From positions 868,001 through 932,000 of the forward strand of contig NZ_CP013363.1 in the NCBI RefSeq assembly GCF_001718315.1: a DNA stretch of 64,000 nt, in the 5' to 3' direction. The notes beneath the pieces are model-generated. The model saw only the letters and a list, made by a program, of their open reading frames with translations, was not told where the DNA came from and did not search any database. Both the position numbers and the translations under genes were made by a program. Of this stretch, positions 17,796 to 28,416 are shown one piece after another. The DNA comes from Burkholderia diffusa. Lineage in GTDB: Bacteria > Pseudomonadota > Gammaproteobacteria > Burkholderiales > Burkholderiaceae. How positions within the stretch are numbered: position 1 is the first letter of the stretch; each line of letters starts with the position of its first letter.

Positions 17796-19655
17796 TCAGT
17801 CGTCGAGCAGCGACAAATCGCGCACGGCACCCTTGTCGGCCGACATCACCAGCTTCGCATAGGCCTTCAGCGCAGCGGACACCTTGCGCGGGCGCGGTTG
17901 CGCCGGCTTCCAGCCCTTCGCGTTCTGCTCTTCGCGGCGACGCGCGAGTTCCTCGTCCGACACCAGCACGTCGATCGTGCGGTTCGGGATGTCGATGCGG
18001 ATCCGGTCGCCGTCGCGCACGAGGCCGATCGCGCCGCCCGCTGCCGCTTCCGGCGAGCAGTGGCCGATCGACAGGCCCGACGTGCCGCCCGAGAAGCGGC
18101 CGTCCGTCAGCAGCGCGCATGCCTTGCCGAGGCCCTTCGACTTGATGTAGCTGGTCGGGTACAGCATTTCCTGCATGCCGGGGCCGCCCTTCGGGCCTTC
18201 GTAGCGCACGATCACCACGTCGCCGGCCTTGACCTTGTCGTTCAGGATGTTCTCGACCGCTTCGTCCTGCGATTCGGTCACGTGGGCCGAGCCCTCGAAC
18301 ACGAGGATGCTTTCGTCGACGCCGGCCGTCTTCACCACGCAGCCATCGAGTGCGATGTTGCCGGTCAGCACCGCGAGGCCGCCTTCCTTCGAGAACGCAT
18401 GCTCGTACGAACGGATGCAGCCTTCGGCGCGGTCGAGGTCGAGGCTCGGCCAGCGCGTGTCCTGGCTGAACGCGACCTGCGTCGGGATCCCGGCCGGGCC
18501 GGCCAGGTAGAACGTGCGGACCGCTTCGTCTTCGGTGCGGACGATGTCCCACTGGTCGAGCGCATCCTTCAGCGTCGGCGCGTGCACGGTCGGCACGTCG
18601 GTGTGCAGCTTGCCGGCGCGGTCCAGCTCGCCGAGGATCGCCATGATGCCGCCCGCGCGGTGCACGTCCTCGATGTGATACTTGTTCGTGTTCGGTGCGA
18701 CCTTGCACAGCTGCGGCACGACGCGCGACAGGCGATCGATGTCCTTCATCGTGAAGTCGATGCCGGCTTCCTGCGCGATCGCCAGCAGATGCAGGATCGT
18801 GTTGGTCGAACCGCCCATCGCGATGTCGAGCGTCATCGCGTTCTCGAACGCCTTGAAGCCGACCGAGCGCGGCAGCACGCGCATGTCGTCCTGCTCGTAG
18901 TGCTGGCGGGTCAGCTCGACGATGCGGCGGCCGGCGCGCTTGAACAACTGCTCACGATCCGCGTGCGTCGCGACGACTGTGCCGTTGCCGGGCAGCGACA
19001 GGCCGAGCGCCTCGGTCAGGCAGTTCATCGAGTTCGCGGTGAACATGCCCGAGCACGAACCGCAGGTCGGGCAGGCCGAGCGCTCGACTTCGGCGACGTC
19101 GGCATCCGAATACGACTGGTCGGCCGCGATCACCATCGCGTCGACGAGGTCGAGCTTCTTCAGTTCGACGGTCTTGGTGACCGGGTTCGCGAGGCGCGTC
19201 TTGCCCGCTTCCATCGGGCCGCCCGACACGAAGATCACCGGAATGTTGAGGCGCATCGCGGCCATCAGCATCCCCGGCGTGATCTTGTCGCAGTTCGAGA
19301 TGCATACCATCGCGTCCGCGCAGTGCGCGTTCACCATGTACTCGACCGAGTCGGCGATGATGTCGCGGCTCGGCAGCGAATAGAGCATGCCGTCATGGCC
19401 CATCGCGATGCCGTCGTCGACCGCGATCGTGTTGAATTCCTTCGCGACGCCGCCGGCGGCCTCGATCTCGCGCGCGACGAGCTGGCCGAGATCCTTCAGG
19501 TGCACGTGCCCGGGCACGAACTGCGTGAACGAGTTGACGACCGCAATGATCGGTTTCGAGAAATCGTCGTCTTTCATGCCGGTGGCGCGCCACAGCGAGC
19601 GCGCACCTGCCATGTTGCGACCGGCGGTGGAGGTTTTGGAACGGTATGTGGGCAT
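17796..19655 (-). CDS. ilvD: Dihydroxy-acid dehydratase
   Basis: A 619-residue iron-sulfur dehydratase that converts 2,3-dihydroxy-isovalerate and its methyl homologue to 2-keto acids in valine and isoleucine synthesis. The N-terminus [19 protein letters not shown], the cluster-binding [12 protein letters not shown] and [33 protein letters not shown] and the C-terminal GRFSGGTSG are family signatures. Length matches the enterobacterial type. An in-frame extension upstream to 19877 is dissimilar; ATG 19655 is the family start. A possible -10 (GATAAT on the minus strand) lies at 19764-19769, giving a leader of about 100 bases. The gene follows the hydroxyproline operon on the same strand but after a 256-base gap, so it is probably separate. 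Confidence 0.96.
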   Translation of the reverse strand: MPTYRSKTSTAGRNMAGARSLWRATGMKDDDFSKPIIAVVNSFTQFVPGHVHLKDLGQLVAREIEAAGGVAKEFNTIAVDDGIAMGHDGMLYSLPSRDIIADSVEYMVNAHCADAMVCISNCDKITPGMLMAAMRLNIPVIFVSGGPMEAGKTRLANPVTKTVELKKLDLVDAMVIAADQSYSDADVAEVERSACPTCGSCSGMFTANSMNCLTEALGLSLPGNGTVVATHADREQLFKRAGRRIVELTRQHYEQDDMRVLPRSVGFKAFENAMTLDIAMGGSTNTILHLLAIAQEAGIDFTMKDIDRLSRVVPQLCKVAPNTNKYHIEDVHRAGGIMAILGELDRAGKLHTDVPTVHAPTLKDALDQWDIVRTEDEAVRTFYLAGPAGIPTQVAFSQDTRWPSLDLDRAEGCIRSYEHAFSKEGGLAVLTGNIALDGCVVKTAGVDESILVFEGSAHVTESQDEAVENILNDKVKAGDVVIVRYEGPKGGPGMQEMLYPTSYIKSKGLGKACALLTDGRFSGGTSGLSIGHCSPEAAAGGAIGLVRDGDRIRIDIPNRTIDVLVSDEELARRREEQNAKGWKPAQPRPRKVSAALKAYAKLVMSADKGAVRDLSLLDD

Positions 19656-19911
19656 GGTGATGGCTGAAGAAATATCGCGGAAATGGGTGGAGGCACGGGA
19701 ATGGAGGCCTCTCGCGCGCCCGTGCGAACAACCTCTTGAGCTGCGCCCTGGGCAAACTCGTCGATTATCCCACAGCCGCCGGGCATGCGGCCGCCGCGGG
19801 AGCGGGCGGCGCGCCACGTGGGGCGCCGGGACACGGGCGCGGGACACTACAGTCGAATCGGGCGGCTTCATCGCCATTCTGCCGGCGATGAAGCCGCGCG
19901 TCGCGATCGCG

Positions 19912-20934
19912 TCAGTCGAGCAGCGTCAGGATTTCGTCGTACAGTGCCTTCGGAATCCGCACGCCGTGCGCGATGCTGCGCGCGCGGGCGTCGAAGCGCC
20001 GCTGCGACGGCAGCCGCGCGCCTTGCCCGGTGATCGACGCGAACATCCGCTCGCCGCGCGCGAGGCCCGCGTCGAGATCGTCGCCGAGGAATACCTTCGG
20101 GTCGAACGCGATCACGAGCTCGCCATGGCACGGTGTCGCGCCGACACCTTCGTCGAAGTCCATCGACTCCTGGCTCGTCATGTCGCCGATCAGTGCGCCG
20201 CCGAGCAGTTCGACCATCGCCGCGAGCGCCGAGCCCTTGTGGCCGCCGAAGGTGCGCATCGCGCCCTGCAGCGCGGCCTTCGGATCGGTGGTCGGCTGGC
20301 CGTCGGCGTCGATTGCCCAGTGCGGCGGGATCGCTTTGCCCTGTTTCGCGTGCAGCTCGATGTCGCCGCGCGCGATCGCGCTCGTCGCGAAATCGAACAC
20401 GAACGGCACGCCGTCCGGGCGCGGCCATGCGAACGCGATCGGGTTCGTGCCGAACACCGGCTCGCGGCCGCCTTCCGGCGCGACCCAGCTATGGCTCGGG
20501 TTCATCGCGATGCCGACCAGTCCCTCGGCGGCAATCGCCTCGACCTCGGGCCACAGCGCCGAGAAGTGGTAGCAGTGGTTGATCGCCATGGCGGCGATCC
20601 CGTGCTGCTTCGCCATCTCGACGAGCACCGGCAGGCCGGTTTCGAAGCTCAGCAGCGAGAAGCCGCGATGGGCGTCGACCGCGACGATCGACGACGACAA
20701 CCGGCGCAGCGTCGGCACGGCCTGCGGATCGACCTTGCCCTTCTTCAGCGAGCGCACGCACACGAGCAGCCGGTACACGCCGTGCGAGTGGCACTCGTCG
20801 CGCTGGCCCTGCGTGATCACGCGGGCGATCGCCTGCGCGTGCGCATCGGACATCCCGTGGTGCGTCAGCACCCGCAACGCGAGTGCGTGCACGTCATCGA
20901 GCGACAGGACGACTTCGGCAAGCGGTTCAGACAT
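19912..20934 (-). CDS. Ldh-family NAD(P)H oxidoreductase, probable delta1-pyrroline-2-carboxylate reductase
   Basis: A 340-residue member of the malate/lactate/ureidoglycolate dehydrogenase superfamily, unrelated to the usual Rossmann LDH. The catalytic-His region [14 protein letters not shown] lies at 52-65, with [17 protein letters not shown] and NPIAFAWPR in the middle. Members in proline and hydroxyproline loci reduce delta1-pyrroline-2-carboxylate or delta1-piperideine-2-carboxylate (LhpD/DpkA type). The gene starts eight bases inside the end of the semialdehyde dehydrogenase gene, so it belongs to the leftward arm of the hydroxyproline locus. It may rescue pyrroline carboxylate formed from 3-hydroxyproline or D-proline. 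Substrate is inferred from context. Confidence 0.78.
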   Translation of the reverse strand: MSEPLAEVVLSLDDVHALALRVLTHHGMSDAHAQAIARVITQGQRDECHSHGVYRLLVCVRSLKKGKVDPQAVPTLRRLSSSIVAVDAHRGFSLLSFETGLPVLVEMAKQHGIAAMAINHCYHFSALWPEVEAIAAEGLVGIAMNPSHSWVAPEGGREPVFGTNPIAFAWPRPDGVPFVFDFATSAIARGDIELHAKQGKAIPPHWAIDADGQPTTDPKAALQGAMRTFGGHKGSALAAMVELLGGALIGDMTSQESMDFDEGVGATPCHGELVIAFDPKVFLGDDLDAGLARGERMFASITGQGARLPSQRRFDARARSIAHGVRIPKALYDEILTLLD

Positions 20935-22519
20935 CGTGCGCCTCCCGCGGCGCGGGCACGCCGTCGATGCGCTGCGGCACGTTCAGCGGATTGCCGTTGC
21001 GGATCGCGTCGGGCAGCAGCGCGTCCGGTACGTCCTGGTACGACACGGGGCGCAGGAAACGCTCGATCGCGCGCGCGCCGACCGACGTCGTGCGCGTGTC
21101 GGACGTGGCCGGGAACGGGCCGCCGTGCACCATCGCATGACCGACCTCGACGCCCGTGCCAAAGCCGTTGACGAGAATGCGGCCAGCCTTGCGCTCGAGC
21201 GTCGGGCGCAGCGCGGCGAACAGCGCGGCGTCGCCGTCGGCGAGGTGCGCGGCGATCGTCAACTGGCCCTCGAGCGACTTCAGCACGCGGTGCAGCGTGT
21301 CGGCATCCGGGCAGCGCACGATGAGCGACGCGGGGCCGAACACTTCGTCACGCAGTTCGGGATGGGCGATGAACGCGTCCGCCGACGTCGCGAACAGCGC
21401 CGCGCGCGCCTGGTAGCGGCCGCCTTCCACGCCTTGCGCCAGCAGTTCGACCGCGCCGTGTGCGCGCAGGGCGGCCACGCCTTGCGCATAGCTCGCGTGG
21501 ATGTGCGGCGTCAGCATGGTTTGCGCGGCGGTCGCCTGCACGGCGGTGGCCGCCGCGGCTTCGAACGCGCGCAGCGCGGGGCCGTCGACGGCGAGCACGA
21601 GGCCCGGGTTGGTGCAGAACTGGCCGGCGCCCAACGCGAGCGATGCGACGAACTGCGGCGCGATCGCGTCGTGGCGCGCGTTGAGCGCCGCCGGGAACAA
21701 CAGCACCGGGTTGATCGAACTCATTTCCGCATAGACCGGAATCGGCTCGTGGCGCGCGGCCGCGATGTTCATCAGCGCGACGCCGCCGCGGCGCGAGCCG
21801 GTGAAGCCGACAGCCTTGATGCGCGGATCGGCGACCAGCGCCTGGCCGATTTCGCGCGACGCGTCGAACAGCAGCGAGAACACGCCGGCCGGCAGCCCGC
21901 ATTCGCGCACGGCCTGCTGGATCGCGCGGCCGACGAGCTCGGACGTGCCCGGATGCGCGGAGTGCGCCTTGACGATCACGGGGCAGCCGGCCGCGAGTGC
22001 CGACGCGGTATCGCCGCCCGCGACCGAGAACGCGAGCGGAAAGTTCGACGCGCCGAACACGGCGACCGGCCCGATCGCGACGTTGCGCAGGCGCAGGTCG
22101 ACGCGGGGCAGCGGCTTGCGGTCCGGGCGGGCCGGATCGATGCGCGCATCGACGTAACCGCCGTCGCGCACGAGCGACGCAAACAGCGCGAGCTGGCCGA
22201 CCGTGCGGCCGCGTTCGCCTTCGATGCGTGCGCGCGGCAGGCCGGTTTCGCTGACGCAGCGCTCGATCAGGTCGTCGCCGAGCGCCATGATGTTGCGGCC
22301 GATCGCATCGAGAAACGCGGCGCGTTGCTCGAGGCTCGTTTCGCGATACGTGTCGAATGCCTCGTCGGCGAGCGCGCAGGCGGTCTCCAGGTCGTGCAGG
22401 CTCGCGCCGCCGAACGCGGGCTCGAGCGGTTCGCCGGTCGCGGCGGCGATCGCGTGAAGGGTGCCGTTCTGTCCGGCGATGGCCGACTGGCCGATCAGGA
22501 GCTGACCTGTGAGTTGCAT
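20927..22519 (-). CDS. 2,5-dioxovalerate (alpha-ketoglutarate semialdehyde) dehydrogenase
   Basis: A 530-residue aldehyde dehydrogenase of the type that oxidises alpha-ketoglutarate semialdehyde to 2-oxoglutarate, the last step of hydroxyproline breakdown. It shows the NAD-binding [21 protein letters not shown], the base AEMSSINPV and the catalytic cysteine in [10 protein letters not shown]. The GQFCTNPG form and length above 520 residues are characteristic of this subgroup, compared with about 480 for ordinary aldehyde dehydrogenases. ATG 22519 has GAGGAAA upstream. A longer in-frame extension to 22705 runs through the permease gene's end and is not real. It sits 70 bases after the permease and overlaps the reductase gene. 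Confidence 0.88.
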   Translation of the reverse strand: MQLTGQLLIGQSAIAGQNGTLHAIAAATGEPLEPAFGGASLHDLETACALADEAFDTYRETSLEQRAAFLDAIGRNIMALGDDLIERCVSETGLPRARIEGERGRTVGQLALFASLVRDGGYVDARIDPARPDRKPLPRVDLRLRNVAIGPVAVFGASNFPLAFSVAGGDTASALAAGCPVIVKAHSAHPGTSELVGRAIQQAVRECGLPAGVFSLLFDASREIGQALVADPRIKAVGFTGSRRGGVALMNIAAARHEPIPVYAEMSSINPVLLFPAALNARHDAIAPQFVASLALGAGQFCTNPGLVLAVDGPALRAFEAAAATAVQATAAQTMLTPHIHASYAQGVAALRAHGAVELLAQGVEGGRYQARAALFATSADAFIAHPELRDEVFGPASLIVRCPDADTLHRVLKSLEGQLTIAAHLADGDAALFAALRPTLERKAGRILVNGFGTGVEVGHAMVHGGPFPATSDTRTTSVGARAIERFLRPVSYQDVPDALLPDAIRNGNPLNVPQRIDGVPAPREAHDV

Positions 22520-22589
22520 GGTTTTTCCTCGGAAAATGCGGGGCCGGGCGTGGTGCGCCCGGCCGGAGTGGAAAGGGGAAGCGGGTGCG

Positions 22590-24215
22590 TCAGCCTTCGT
22601 CGTCGTCGAGCTGCAGCTTGTCGGAACGGATGCCGGTGTTGGCGCCCCAGTAGTAGATGACGAGCGCGACGGCCGCGACGACCACCGTGTCGTACGGATG
22701 CGCAAGCTGGCCGGTGCCGCCGAAGCCGCCGAAGTACGACAGCACGATCATGGCCGCATAGAACGCGATCAGCCACGCGGACGAACGCACCTGCTCGGCG
22801 AGGCTCAGGTGCGCGGTCGGCACCCAGCGGCGGCATGCGAGGTAGATCACGAACATCACGATCTGCAGGCCGAGCAGCCAGGACACCGTGCCCCAGCCCG
22901 ACCAATAGACGATCAGCGCGGCGATCACGAACGACGCGGGGCCGGTGACGCCGAACGCCACCGCGCGGAACGGCCGCGGCAGGTCGGGCGCGGTGCGGCG
23001 CAGCGCGGCGACCGACACGGGCGCGACCGCATAGCTCAGCACCAGGGCAGCCGACACGATGTTGATCAGCGCTTCCCACGACGGGAACGGCATGGTCCAG
23101 AAGATCGCGAGGCCGAACGTGAGCCATAGGCCCGCACGCGGGATGCCCGATGCCTCGTCGACACGCGTGAAGACCTTGAAGAACGTGCCCGTCTTCGCCC
23201 AGCCGTAGACGACGCGTGGTGTCGCGTTCATGTAGATGTTGCCGCAGCCGCTCGGCGAGATCATCGCGTCGGCGACCACCATCACCGCGAGCCAGCCCAC
23301 GCCGAGCGCGAGCGCGATGTCGCGGTACGGCAGCGAGAAAGCCTTGCTCACGTCGTGCCAGCCGGTGGCCAGCATGTCGGTCGGGATGCTGCCGATGAAC
23401 GCGAGCTGCAGCAGCACGTAGATCAGTGTGGACAGCAGGATCGACAGGATCAGCGCGATCGGGATCGTGCGCTGCGGATTGCGCACTTCGCTCGCGACCG
23501 ACACGATCGGCGTGAGGCCGAGATACGCGAAGATGATGCCGCCGGCCGACACGGCCATCTCGATGCCCGGCATGCCGAACGGCGCGAAACCGTGCACGGT
23601 CAGATTGGCGGGCTTGAAGAACGTGAACAGCACCGCGATCACCGACAGTGGCACGATGAACTTGAAGATGCTGATGATGTTGTTCGCCTTCGCGAACGTC
23701 TTCACGCTCGAATAGTTCAGGTAAAAGAAGAAGCACAGCAGCGCCGCCTGCACGAGCCAGCCGATCGTCGTCGGGTCGCTCGATCCGGCCTTCGTCAGAC
23801 CGGGGAACCACGCGGCCGCATACTGGCGCGCCGCGACCACTTCGATCGCGATCAGGCTCGAGAACGCGATCAGCGTGATGAAGCCCATCAGGTAGCCGAG
23901 CAGCGGACCGTGCGAGAACACCGGGTAGCGCACCACGCCGCCCGCGCGTGGCAGCGCGGCGCCGAGCTCGCAGTAGACGATGCCGAGCAGCAGCACTGCG
24001 AAGCCGCCGAGCAGCCAAGAGAAGATGCCGGCCGGGCCGGCGATCGTCGACACGTGACTCGCGGCGAACAGCCACCCCGAACCGAAGATCGCACCGAGGC
24101 CGATGAAAGTGAGGTCGGTCAGCGACAGCTGCTTCTTGAACTTGCCGTGCCCGCCATCGGCGGGCACGGAATGGGAAAGCGGGACGGACGGGTGGGTGTT
24201 GCCTTGACCTGGCAT
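22590..24215 (-). CDS. APC family amino acid permease of the hydroxyproline locus
   Basis: A 541-residue amino acid-polyamine-cation permease with about 12-14 helices. The first helix carries the family's substrate-site sequence [16 protein letters not shown] (residues 33-48), with [15 protein letters not shown] after helix 6. A 25-residue polar N-terminus precedes the membrane part, and the C-terminus is acidic (KLQLDDDEG). ATG 24215 has AGGAGA ten bases upstream. It leads the leftward arm whose next genes are the semialdehyde dehydrogenase and the reductase, so hydroxyproline or proline is the likely cargo. This differs from the ABC or MFS importers often seen in hydroxyproline loci. Confidence 0.82.
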   Translation of the reverse strand: MPGQGNTHPSVPLSHSVPADGGHGKFKKQLSLTDLTFIGLGAIFGSGWLFAASHVSTIAGPAGIFSWLLGGFAVLLLGIVYCELGAALPRAGGVVRYPVFSHGPLLGYLMGFITLIAFSSLIAIEVVAARQYAAAWFPGLTKAGSSDPTTIGWLVQAALLCFFFYLNYSSVKTFAKANNIISIFKFIVPLSVIAVLFTFFKPANLTVHGFAPFGMPGIEMAVSAGGIIFAYLGLTPIVSVASEVRNPQRTIPIALILSILLSTLIYVLLQLAFIGSIPTDMLATGWHDVSKAFSLPYRDIALALGVGWLAVMVVADAMISPSGCGNIYMNATPRVVYGWAKTGTFFKVFTRVDEASGIPRAGLWLTFGLAIFWTMPFPSWEALINIVSAALVLSYAVAPVSVAALRRTAPDLPRPFRAVAFGVTGPASFVIAALIVYWSGWGTVSWLLGLQIVMFVIYLACRRWVPTAHLSLAEQVRSSAWLIAFYAAMIVLSYFGGFGGTGQLAHPYDTVVVAAVALVIYYWGANTGIRSDKLQLDDDEG

Positions 24216-24821
24216 GGGTTTGTCTCCTGGGAAATATCGGGGCAGGTGCGGCATGCGCCGCGCTCCGACGGAGCAGCGGCGCAACACCTGCCGGCCGGCG
24301 GGCGACCGGTTCGATCGACCGGGCGGGCCGCGGGGCCGTTCTAACGCGGCGCGGGCAGGCGCCACGGCGAACGGGCCCGTGCCGGCCATGCCGGACACGG
24401 AAGTGGCGATGCGACGGGGGGAGGCCGTTGCACCGCCGGGGGGAAATCGATCAGCGGTTCGCGTCGTTGCGTTCGACGCGGCGCGCGGCGTCGAATGCGA
24501 TGGGAGCGCCCGGTACGAACCGGCTGCTGAGGGCGGGGAAAACTCCGGTCCGCTGGATGGCGTTTCGGCTCACTGCAATCTCCTGCTTCGTATCGGCCGA
24601 CGACGGACGCGTCGACGTGCAACCAGTATCGCCGTGCAAACACGCATCACGCTTGAGCCGTATCGCGGAGCAAAATGACGAAATCGGCACAGTGGCCGGA
24701 AGGGCCGCGAAACGCGTTCCGCACTATGCCGATTTCGTCGCCGTCCTCATCGAAAAGCCACAAGCGGACGGACGCGCGACGGAGGAAGCTATGCTCCTTT
24801 CCCCACTTCGGACGGCTCATG
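24216..24821. other. 606-base divergent control region of the hydroxyproline locus
   Basis: Separates the leftward permease arm from the rightward epimerase arm and so should hold both promoters. Nothing protein-coding with family similarity was found; small open frames lack ribosome sites. The notable feature is a long imperfect inverted repeat at 24677-24739. No regulator gene lies inside, and the nearest LysR gene (28417-29361) seems to belong to the gentisate cluster. Confidence 0.55.
24677..24739. promoter_or_regulatory. Long inverted repeat upstream of hydroxyproline epimerase
   Basis: The 18-base arms at 24677-24694 (GACGAAATCGGCACAGTG) and 24722-24739 pair with one mismatch. After a two-base bulge the stem continues as CGGAA/TTCCG, leaving a 15-base GC-rich loop. 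It ends 83 bases before the epimerase start and is not followed by a T run, so it is not a standard terminator. Operator pair, attenuator-like leader or mRNA structure are possible. Confidence 0.6.
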
Positions 24822-25754
24822 ATGAAGCGCATCCAGATCATCGATTCGCACACGGGCGGCGAACCCACGCGGCTCGTCGTGTCCGGCTTCCCCTCGCTCG
24901 GCAATGGCACGATGGCCGAGCGCCGCGACGTGCTCGCGCGCGAGCACGATCGCTATCGCACCGCGTGCATTCTCGAGCCGCGCGGCAGCGATGTGCTGGT
25001 CGGCGCGCTGCTGTGCGAGCCCGTGTCGCCGGAGGCGGCGGCCGGCGTGATCTTCTTCAACAACAGCGGTTACCTCGGGATGTGCGGGCACGGCACGATC
25101 GGCGTCGTGCGCACGCTGCATCACATGGGCCGCATCGAGCCGGGCGTGCATCGGATCGAAACGCCGGTCGGCACCGTCGAGGCGACGCTGCACGATGATC
25201 TGTCGGTCAGCGTGCGCAACGTGCTCGCGTACCGCCATGCGAAGGCCGTCGACGTCGATGTACCCGGTTACGGTCCCGTGAAGGGCGACATCGCGTGGGG
25301 CGGCAACTGGTTCTTCCTGATCAGCGATCACGGCCAGCGCGTGGCCGGCGACAACGTGGCGGCGCTGACCGCTTATTCGTCCGCGGTGCGCGCAGGGCTC
25401 GAGCGCGCGGGCATCACCGGCGCGAACGGCGGCGAGATCGACCATATCGAACTGTTCGCGGACGATCCGGAGCACGACAGCCGCAGCTTCGTGCTGTGCC
25501 CGGGCCATGCGTACGACCGTTCCCCGTGCGGCACCGGCACGAGCGCGAAGCTCGCGTGCCTCGCGGCCGACGGCAAGCTCGAACCGGGCGTCGTGTGGCG
25601 GCAGGCGAGCGTGATCGGCAGCGTGTTCCACGCGAGCTATGCGCGCGCCGATGGCGGCATCGTGCCGACGATTCGCGGCAACGCGCACCTGAGCGCGGAA
25701 GCGACGCTGCTGATCGAGGAAGACGATCCGTTCGGCTGGGGCATCGTGTCGTGA
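24822..25754 (+). CDS. lhpA: 4-hydroxyproline 2-epimerase
   Basis: A 310-residue proline-racemase-family enzyme that converts trans-4-hydroxy-L-proline to cis-4-hydroxy-D-proline. Both catalytic cysteines are present, one in [12 protein letters not shown] and one in [12 protein letters not shown]. This Cys/Cys pair marks racemases and epimerases rather than trans-3-hydroxyproline dehydratases, which carry Thr at the second site. The N-terminus [17 protein letters not shown] is characteristic. Two ATG codons stand in tandem; the second (24822) is chosen. The downstream dehydrogenase gene starts inside its stop codon (GTGA), so the two are translationally coupled. Confidence 0.93.
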   Translation: MKRIQIIDSHTGGEPTRLVVSGFPSLGNGTMAERRDVLAREHDRYRTACILEPRGSDVLVGALLCEPVSPEAAAGVIFFNNSGYLGMCGHGTIGVVRTLHHMGRIEPGVHRIETPVGTVEATLHDDLSVSVRNVLAYRHAKAVDVDVPGYGPVKGDIAWGGNWFFLISDHGQRVAGDNVAALTAYSSAVRAGLERAGITGANGGEIDHIELFADDPEHDSRSFVLCPGHAYDRSPCGTGTSAKLACLAADGKLEPGVVWRQASVIGSVFHASYARADGGIVPTIRGNAHLSAEATLLIEEDDPFGWGIVS

Positions 25755-26881
25755 GCGAGACCGGGACCGACGTCGTCGTGATCGGCGCCGGCATCGTCGG
25801 CGCGGCGTGTGCGCATGAACTCGCGCAGCGCGGGCTGCGCGTGTTCGTCGTCGACGACGCGAGCGGCGGTGCGACCGGCGCCGGCATGGGGCACCTCGTC
25901 GCGATGGACGACAACGCGGCGGAGCTCGCGCTGAGCCATTACTCGATCGAATTGTGGCGCGCGCTCGCCGGCGAGATGCCGGAAGGCTGTGCGTACCGCA
26001 ACTGCGGCACGTTATGGCTCGCGGCCGATGCGCATGAAATGGACCTCGCGCGCACCAAGCAGGCGACGCTCGCCGCGCATGGCGTGGCGGGCGAGCTGAT
26101 CGACGCGGCGACGCTCGCGCGGCTGGAGCCGATGCTGCGCGCGGGCCTCGGCGGCGCGCTGAAGATCCCCGGCGATGCGATTCTCTATGCGCCCGTCGCC
26201 GCGAGCTGGCTGTTGCAGCGCGCGCCGGGCATCACGTTGCGGCGCGATCGCGCGGTGGCGGTCGACGGCCCGAGCGTGACGCTCGCGAGCGGCGGCACGC
26301 TGCGTGCAGAACGTGTCGTCGTTGCGAACGGTGTCGCCGCGCGCGCGCTGTTGCCCGAATTGCCGCTGCGCCCGAAGAAGGGGCATCTGCTGATCACCGA
26401 TCGTTATCCGGGCCAGGTGTCGCACCAGCTCGTCGAACTCGGCTATGCGGCGAGCGCGCATGCGAGCGACGGCACGTCGGTCGCGTTCAACGTGCAGCCC
26501 AGGCCCACCGGCCAGCTGCTGATCGGCTCGTCGCGTCAGTTCGACACCGAGGACGCGCGCATCGAGCCGCTGGTCCTCGCGCGCATGCTGCGCCGCGCGG
26601 CTGGCTACCTGCCGGATCTGGCCGACCTGAACGGGATTCGCGCATGGACGGGCTTCCGTTCCGCGAGCCCCGACGGTCTGCCGCTGCTCGGCGAGCATCC
26701 GGCGCGGCCGGGCGTGTGGCTCGCGGTCGGGCACGAAGGGCTCGGCGTGACGACCGCGCCGGGCAGTGCGCGGCTCGTTGCCGCGCTGATGACCGGCGAA
26801 CGGCCGCCCATCGACATCGAACCGTATTTGCCGGGACGTTTCCTGACGACGTCCCCCGTAGCCGGAGCGCTTTCTTCATGA
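25751..26881 (+). CDS. lhpB: D-hydroxyproline dehydrogenase, FAD subunit (LhpB type)
   Basis: A 376-residue FAD-dependent amine oxidase (DAO/sarcosine oxidase beta type) that oxidises cis-4-hydroxy-D-proline to delta1-pyrroline-4-hydroxy-2-carboxylate. The Rossmann FAD motif is [17 protein letters not shown] at the N-terminus; [15 protein letters not shown] and the C-terminal [29 protein letters not shown] are typical. The start is GTG 25751, overlapping the epimerase stop; the open frame upstream of it belongs to chance coding. The stop overlaps the next ATG. With the following two genes it forms the three-subunit dehydrogenase known from Pseudomonas. Confidence 0.9.
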   Translation: MSETGTDVVVIGAGIVGAACAHELAQRGLRVFVVDDASGGATGAGMGHLVAMDDNAAELALSHYSIELWRALAGEMPEGCAYRNCGTLWLAADAHEMDLARTKQATLAAHGVAGELIDAATLARLEPMLRAGLGGALKIPGDAILYAPVAASWLLQRAPGITLRRDRAVAVDGPSVTLASGGTLRAERVVVANGVAARALLPELPLRPKKGHLLITDRYPGQVSHQLVELGYAASAHASDGTSVAFNVQPRPTGQLLIGSSRQFDTEDARIEPLVLARMLRRAAGYLPDLADLNGIRAWTGFRSASPDGLPLLGEHPARPGVWLAVGHEGLGVTTAPGSARLVAALMTGERPPIDIEPYLPGRFLTTSPVAGALSS

Positions 26882-27111
26882 TCATTCATCTGGACGGCCG
26901 CGCGCTGACGGTGGCCGACGGCGCGACCGTCGCGGCCGCCGTCGCGGCGAGCGGCGACGACACGACGCGCGTGTCATGCACGGGCGCGGCGCGCGCGCCG
27001 TTTTGCGGTATGGGCATCTGCCAGGAGTGCAGGATGACGATCGACGGCCGTCGCCGTCTCGCTTGCCAGACGCTGTGCCGCGACGGGATGCGGGTGGAGC
27101 GCACGCGATGA
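26878..27111 (+). CDS. lhpF: D-hydroxyproline dehydrogenase, small [2Fe-2S] subunit
   Basis: A 77-residue ferredoxin-like subunit. Four cysteines suited to a [2Fe-2S] cluster occur in FCGMGICQECRMTI and, 12 residues on, LACQTLC. The first half ([20 protein letters not shown]) is the beta-grasp start of the Fer2_4 family. It passes electrons between the two flavoprotein subunits. Both ends overlap neighbours by four bases (ATGA at 26878 and 27108), so the three subunits are made in step. Confidence 0.88.
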   Translation: MIIHLDGRALTVADGATVAAAVAASGDDTTRVSCTGAARAPFCGMGICQECRMTIDGRRRLACQTLCRDGMRVERTR

Positions 27112-28376
27112 AACACGAACGACTGAGTGTCGACGTCGCCATCGTCGGCGCGGGCCCGGCCGGATTGTCGGCCGCGCGGGCCGCCGCACGAAGCGGCGCG
27201 ACGATCGCGATCGTCGACGACAACCCGCGCGCGGGCGGGCAGATCTGGCGTCAGGCGGCGGCCGCGACGCCGGTGCCGGCCGCGGCGGAACGCCTTGCCG
27301 TGCTGCGTCAGCCGAACGTCACGCATCTGGCGGCCACGCGCATCGTCGCGGAGACGCAGCAGGGCACACTGCTGCTGGAGGACGACGAACGCGGATTCCT
27401 CCTCGAATTCCGCACGCTGATCGTGTGCTGCGGCGCACGCGAGCTGTTGCTGCCGTTTCCCGGCTGGACGCTGCCGGGCGTCACCGGCGCGGGTGGCCTG
27501 CAGGCGCTGATCAAGTACGGCCTCGACGTGCGCGGGCAGCGCATCGTCATCGCCGGCAGCGGCCCGCTGCTGCTCGCGAGCGCGGCGACGGCACGTCAGG
27601 CCGGCGCGCAGGTGTCGCACGTGCTCGAACAGGCTGCGTGGAGCGATGTTGCCGGCTTCGGCGCGGGGCTGTGGCGCTGGCCGTCGAAACTCGCGCAGGC
27701 CGCGAAGCTCGTCACGGCCGCCTACCGGCCCGGCGCACATGTCGTCGAGGCGTTCGGCGACAAGCGGCTCGAACGCGTGCGGATCCGGCAGGCCGAACGC
27801 GAGTTCGAGGTCGATTGCGACCGGCTCGCGTGCGGCTTCGGCCTCGTGCCGAACACCGTGCTGCTGAGTCATCTCGGCTGCCGGATCGAGAACGGCGCGG
27901 TCGCGGTCGACGCGCACCAGCGCACGAGCCGCGACGGCTGTTTCGCGGCGGGCGAATGCACGGGCGTTGGCGGCAGCGAACTGGCGATGGTCGAAGGCGA
28001 GATTGCCGGCTGTGCGGCCACCGGGCAGTCGGCGCCGCTGGCCGGGCTGATGGCCCAGCGCGCGCGCTGGCAGGCGTTCGCGGATGCGGTGCGCGAACGC
28101 TTCGCGATCGGCGAGCCGATTCGCCGGCTCGCGCGGCCCGATACGCTACTGTGCCGTTGCGAGGACGTGCGCTTCGACGCGGTCGCGCCAGCGCCGGGCT
28201 GGACGGCCGCGAAGCTGCTGACGCGCTGCGGAATGGGCCCATGCCAGGGGCGTGTGTGCGGCGCGGCCGCGCAAGCGTTGTTCGGCTGGACACCGCCGGT
28301 GCCGCGCACGCCGCTCGTGCCCGCGCGGGTCGGCACGCTGATGCTGGACGACACGGCCTCCTGCGACGGCGCCTGA
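27108..28376 (+). CDS. lhpE: D-hydroxyproline dehydrogenase, large FAD/NAD-type subunit
   Basis: A 422-residue flavoprotein related to the alpha chain of heterotetrameric sarcosine oxidase and to NirB/Fer2_BFD proteins. It has an N-terminal FAD motif (VAIVGAGPAGLSAARAAA), a second dinucleotide site (IVIAGSGPLLLASAATA) and GCFAAGECTGVGGSELAMVEG near 300. The C-terminus has a BFD-like cysteine set: CRCEDV, then CGMGPCQGRVCG. It completes the alpha-beta-gamma dehydrogenase encoded with the two genes before it. The operon ends here, 40 bases before the convergent LysR gene. Confidence 0.88.
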   Translation: MKHERLSVDVAIVGAGPAGLSAARAAARSGATIAIVDDNPRAGGQIWRQAAAATPVPAAAERLAVLRQPNVTHLAATRIVAETQQGTLLLEDDERGFLLEFRTLIVCCGARELLLPFPGWTLPGVTGAGGLQALIKYGLDVRGQRIVIAGSGPLLLASAATARQAGAQVSHVLEQAAWSDVAGFGAGLWRWPSKLAQAAKLVTAAYRPGAHVVEAFGDKRLERVRIRQAEREFEVDCDRLACGFGLVPNTVLLSHLGCRIENGAVAVDAHQRTSRDGCFAAGECTGVGGSELAMVEGEIAGCAATGQSAPLAGLMAQRARWQAFADAVRERFAIGEPIRRLARPDTLLCRCEDVRFDAVAPAPGWTAAKLLTRCGMGPCQGRVCGAAAQALFGWTPPVPRTPLVPARVGTLMLDDTASCDGA

Positions 28377-28416
28377 TGCGCCCGGGCGAGGCGGTCCGGT
28401 TCGGGCCGCGTCGCCG

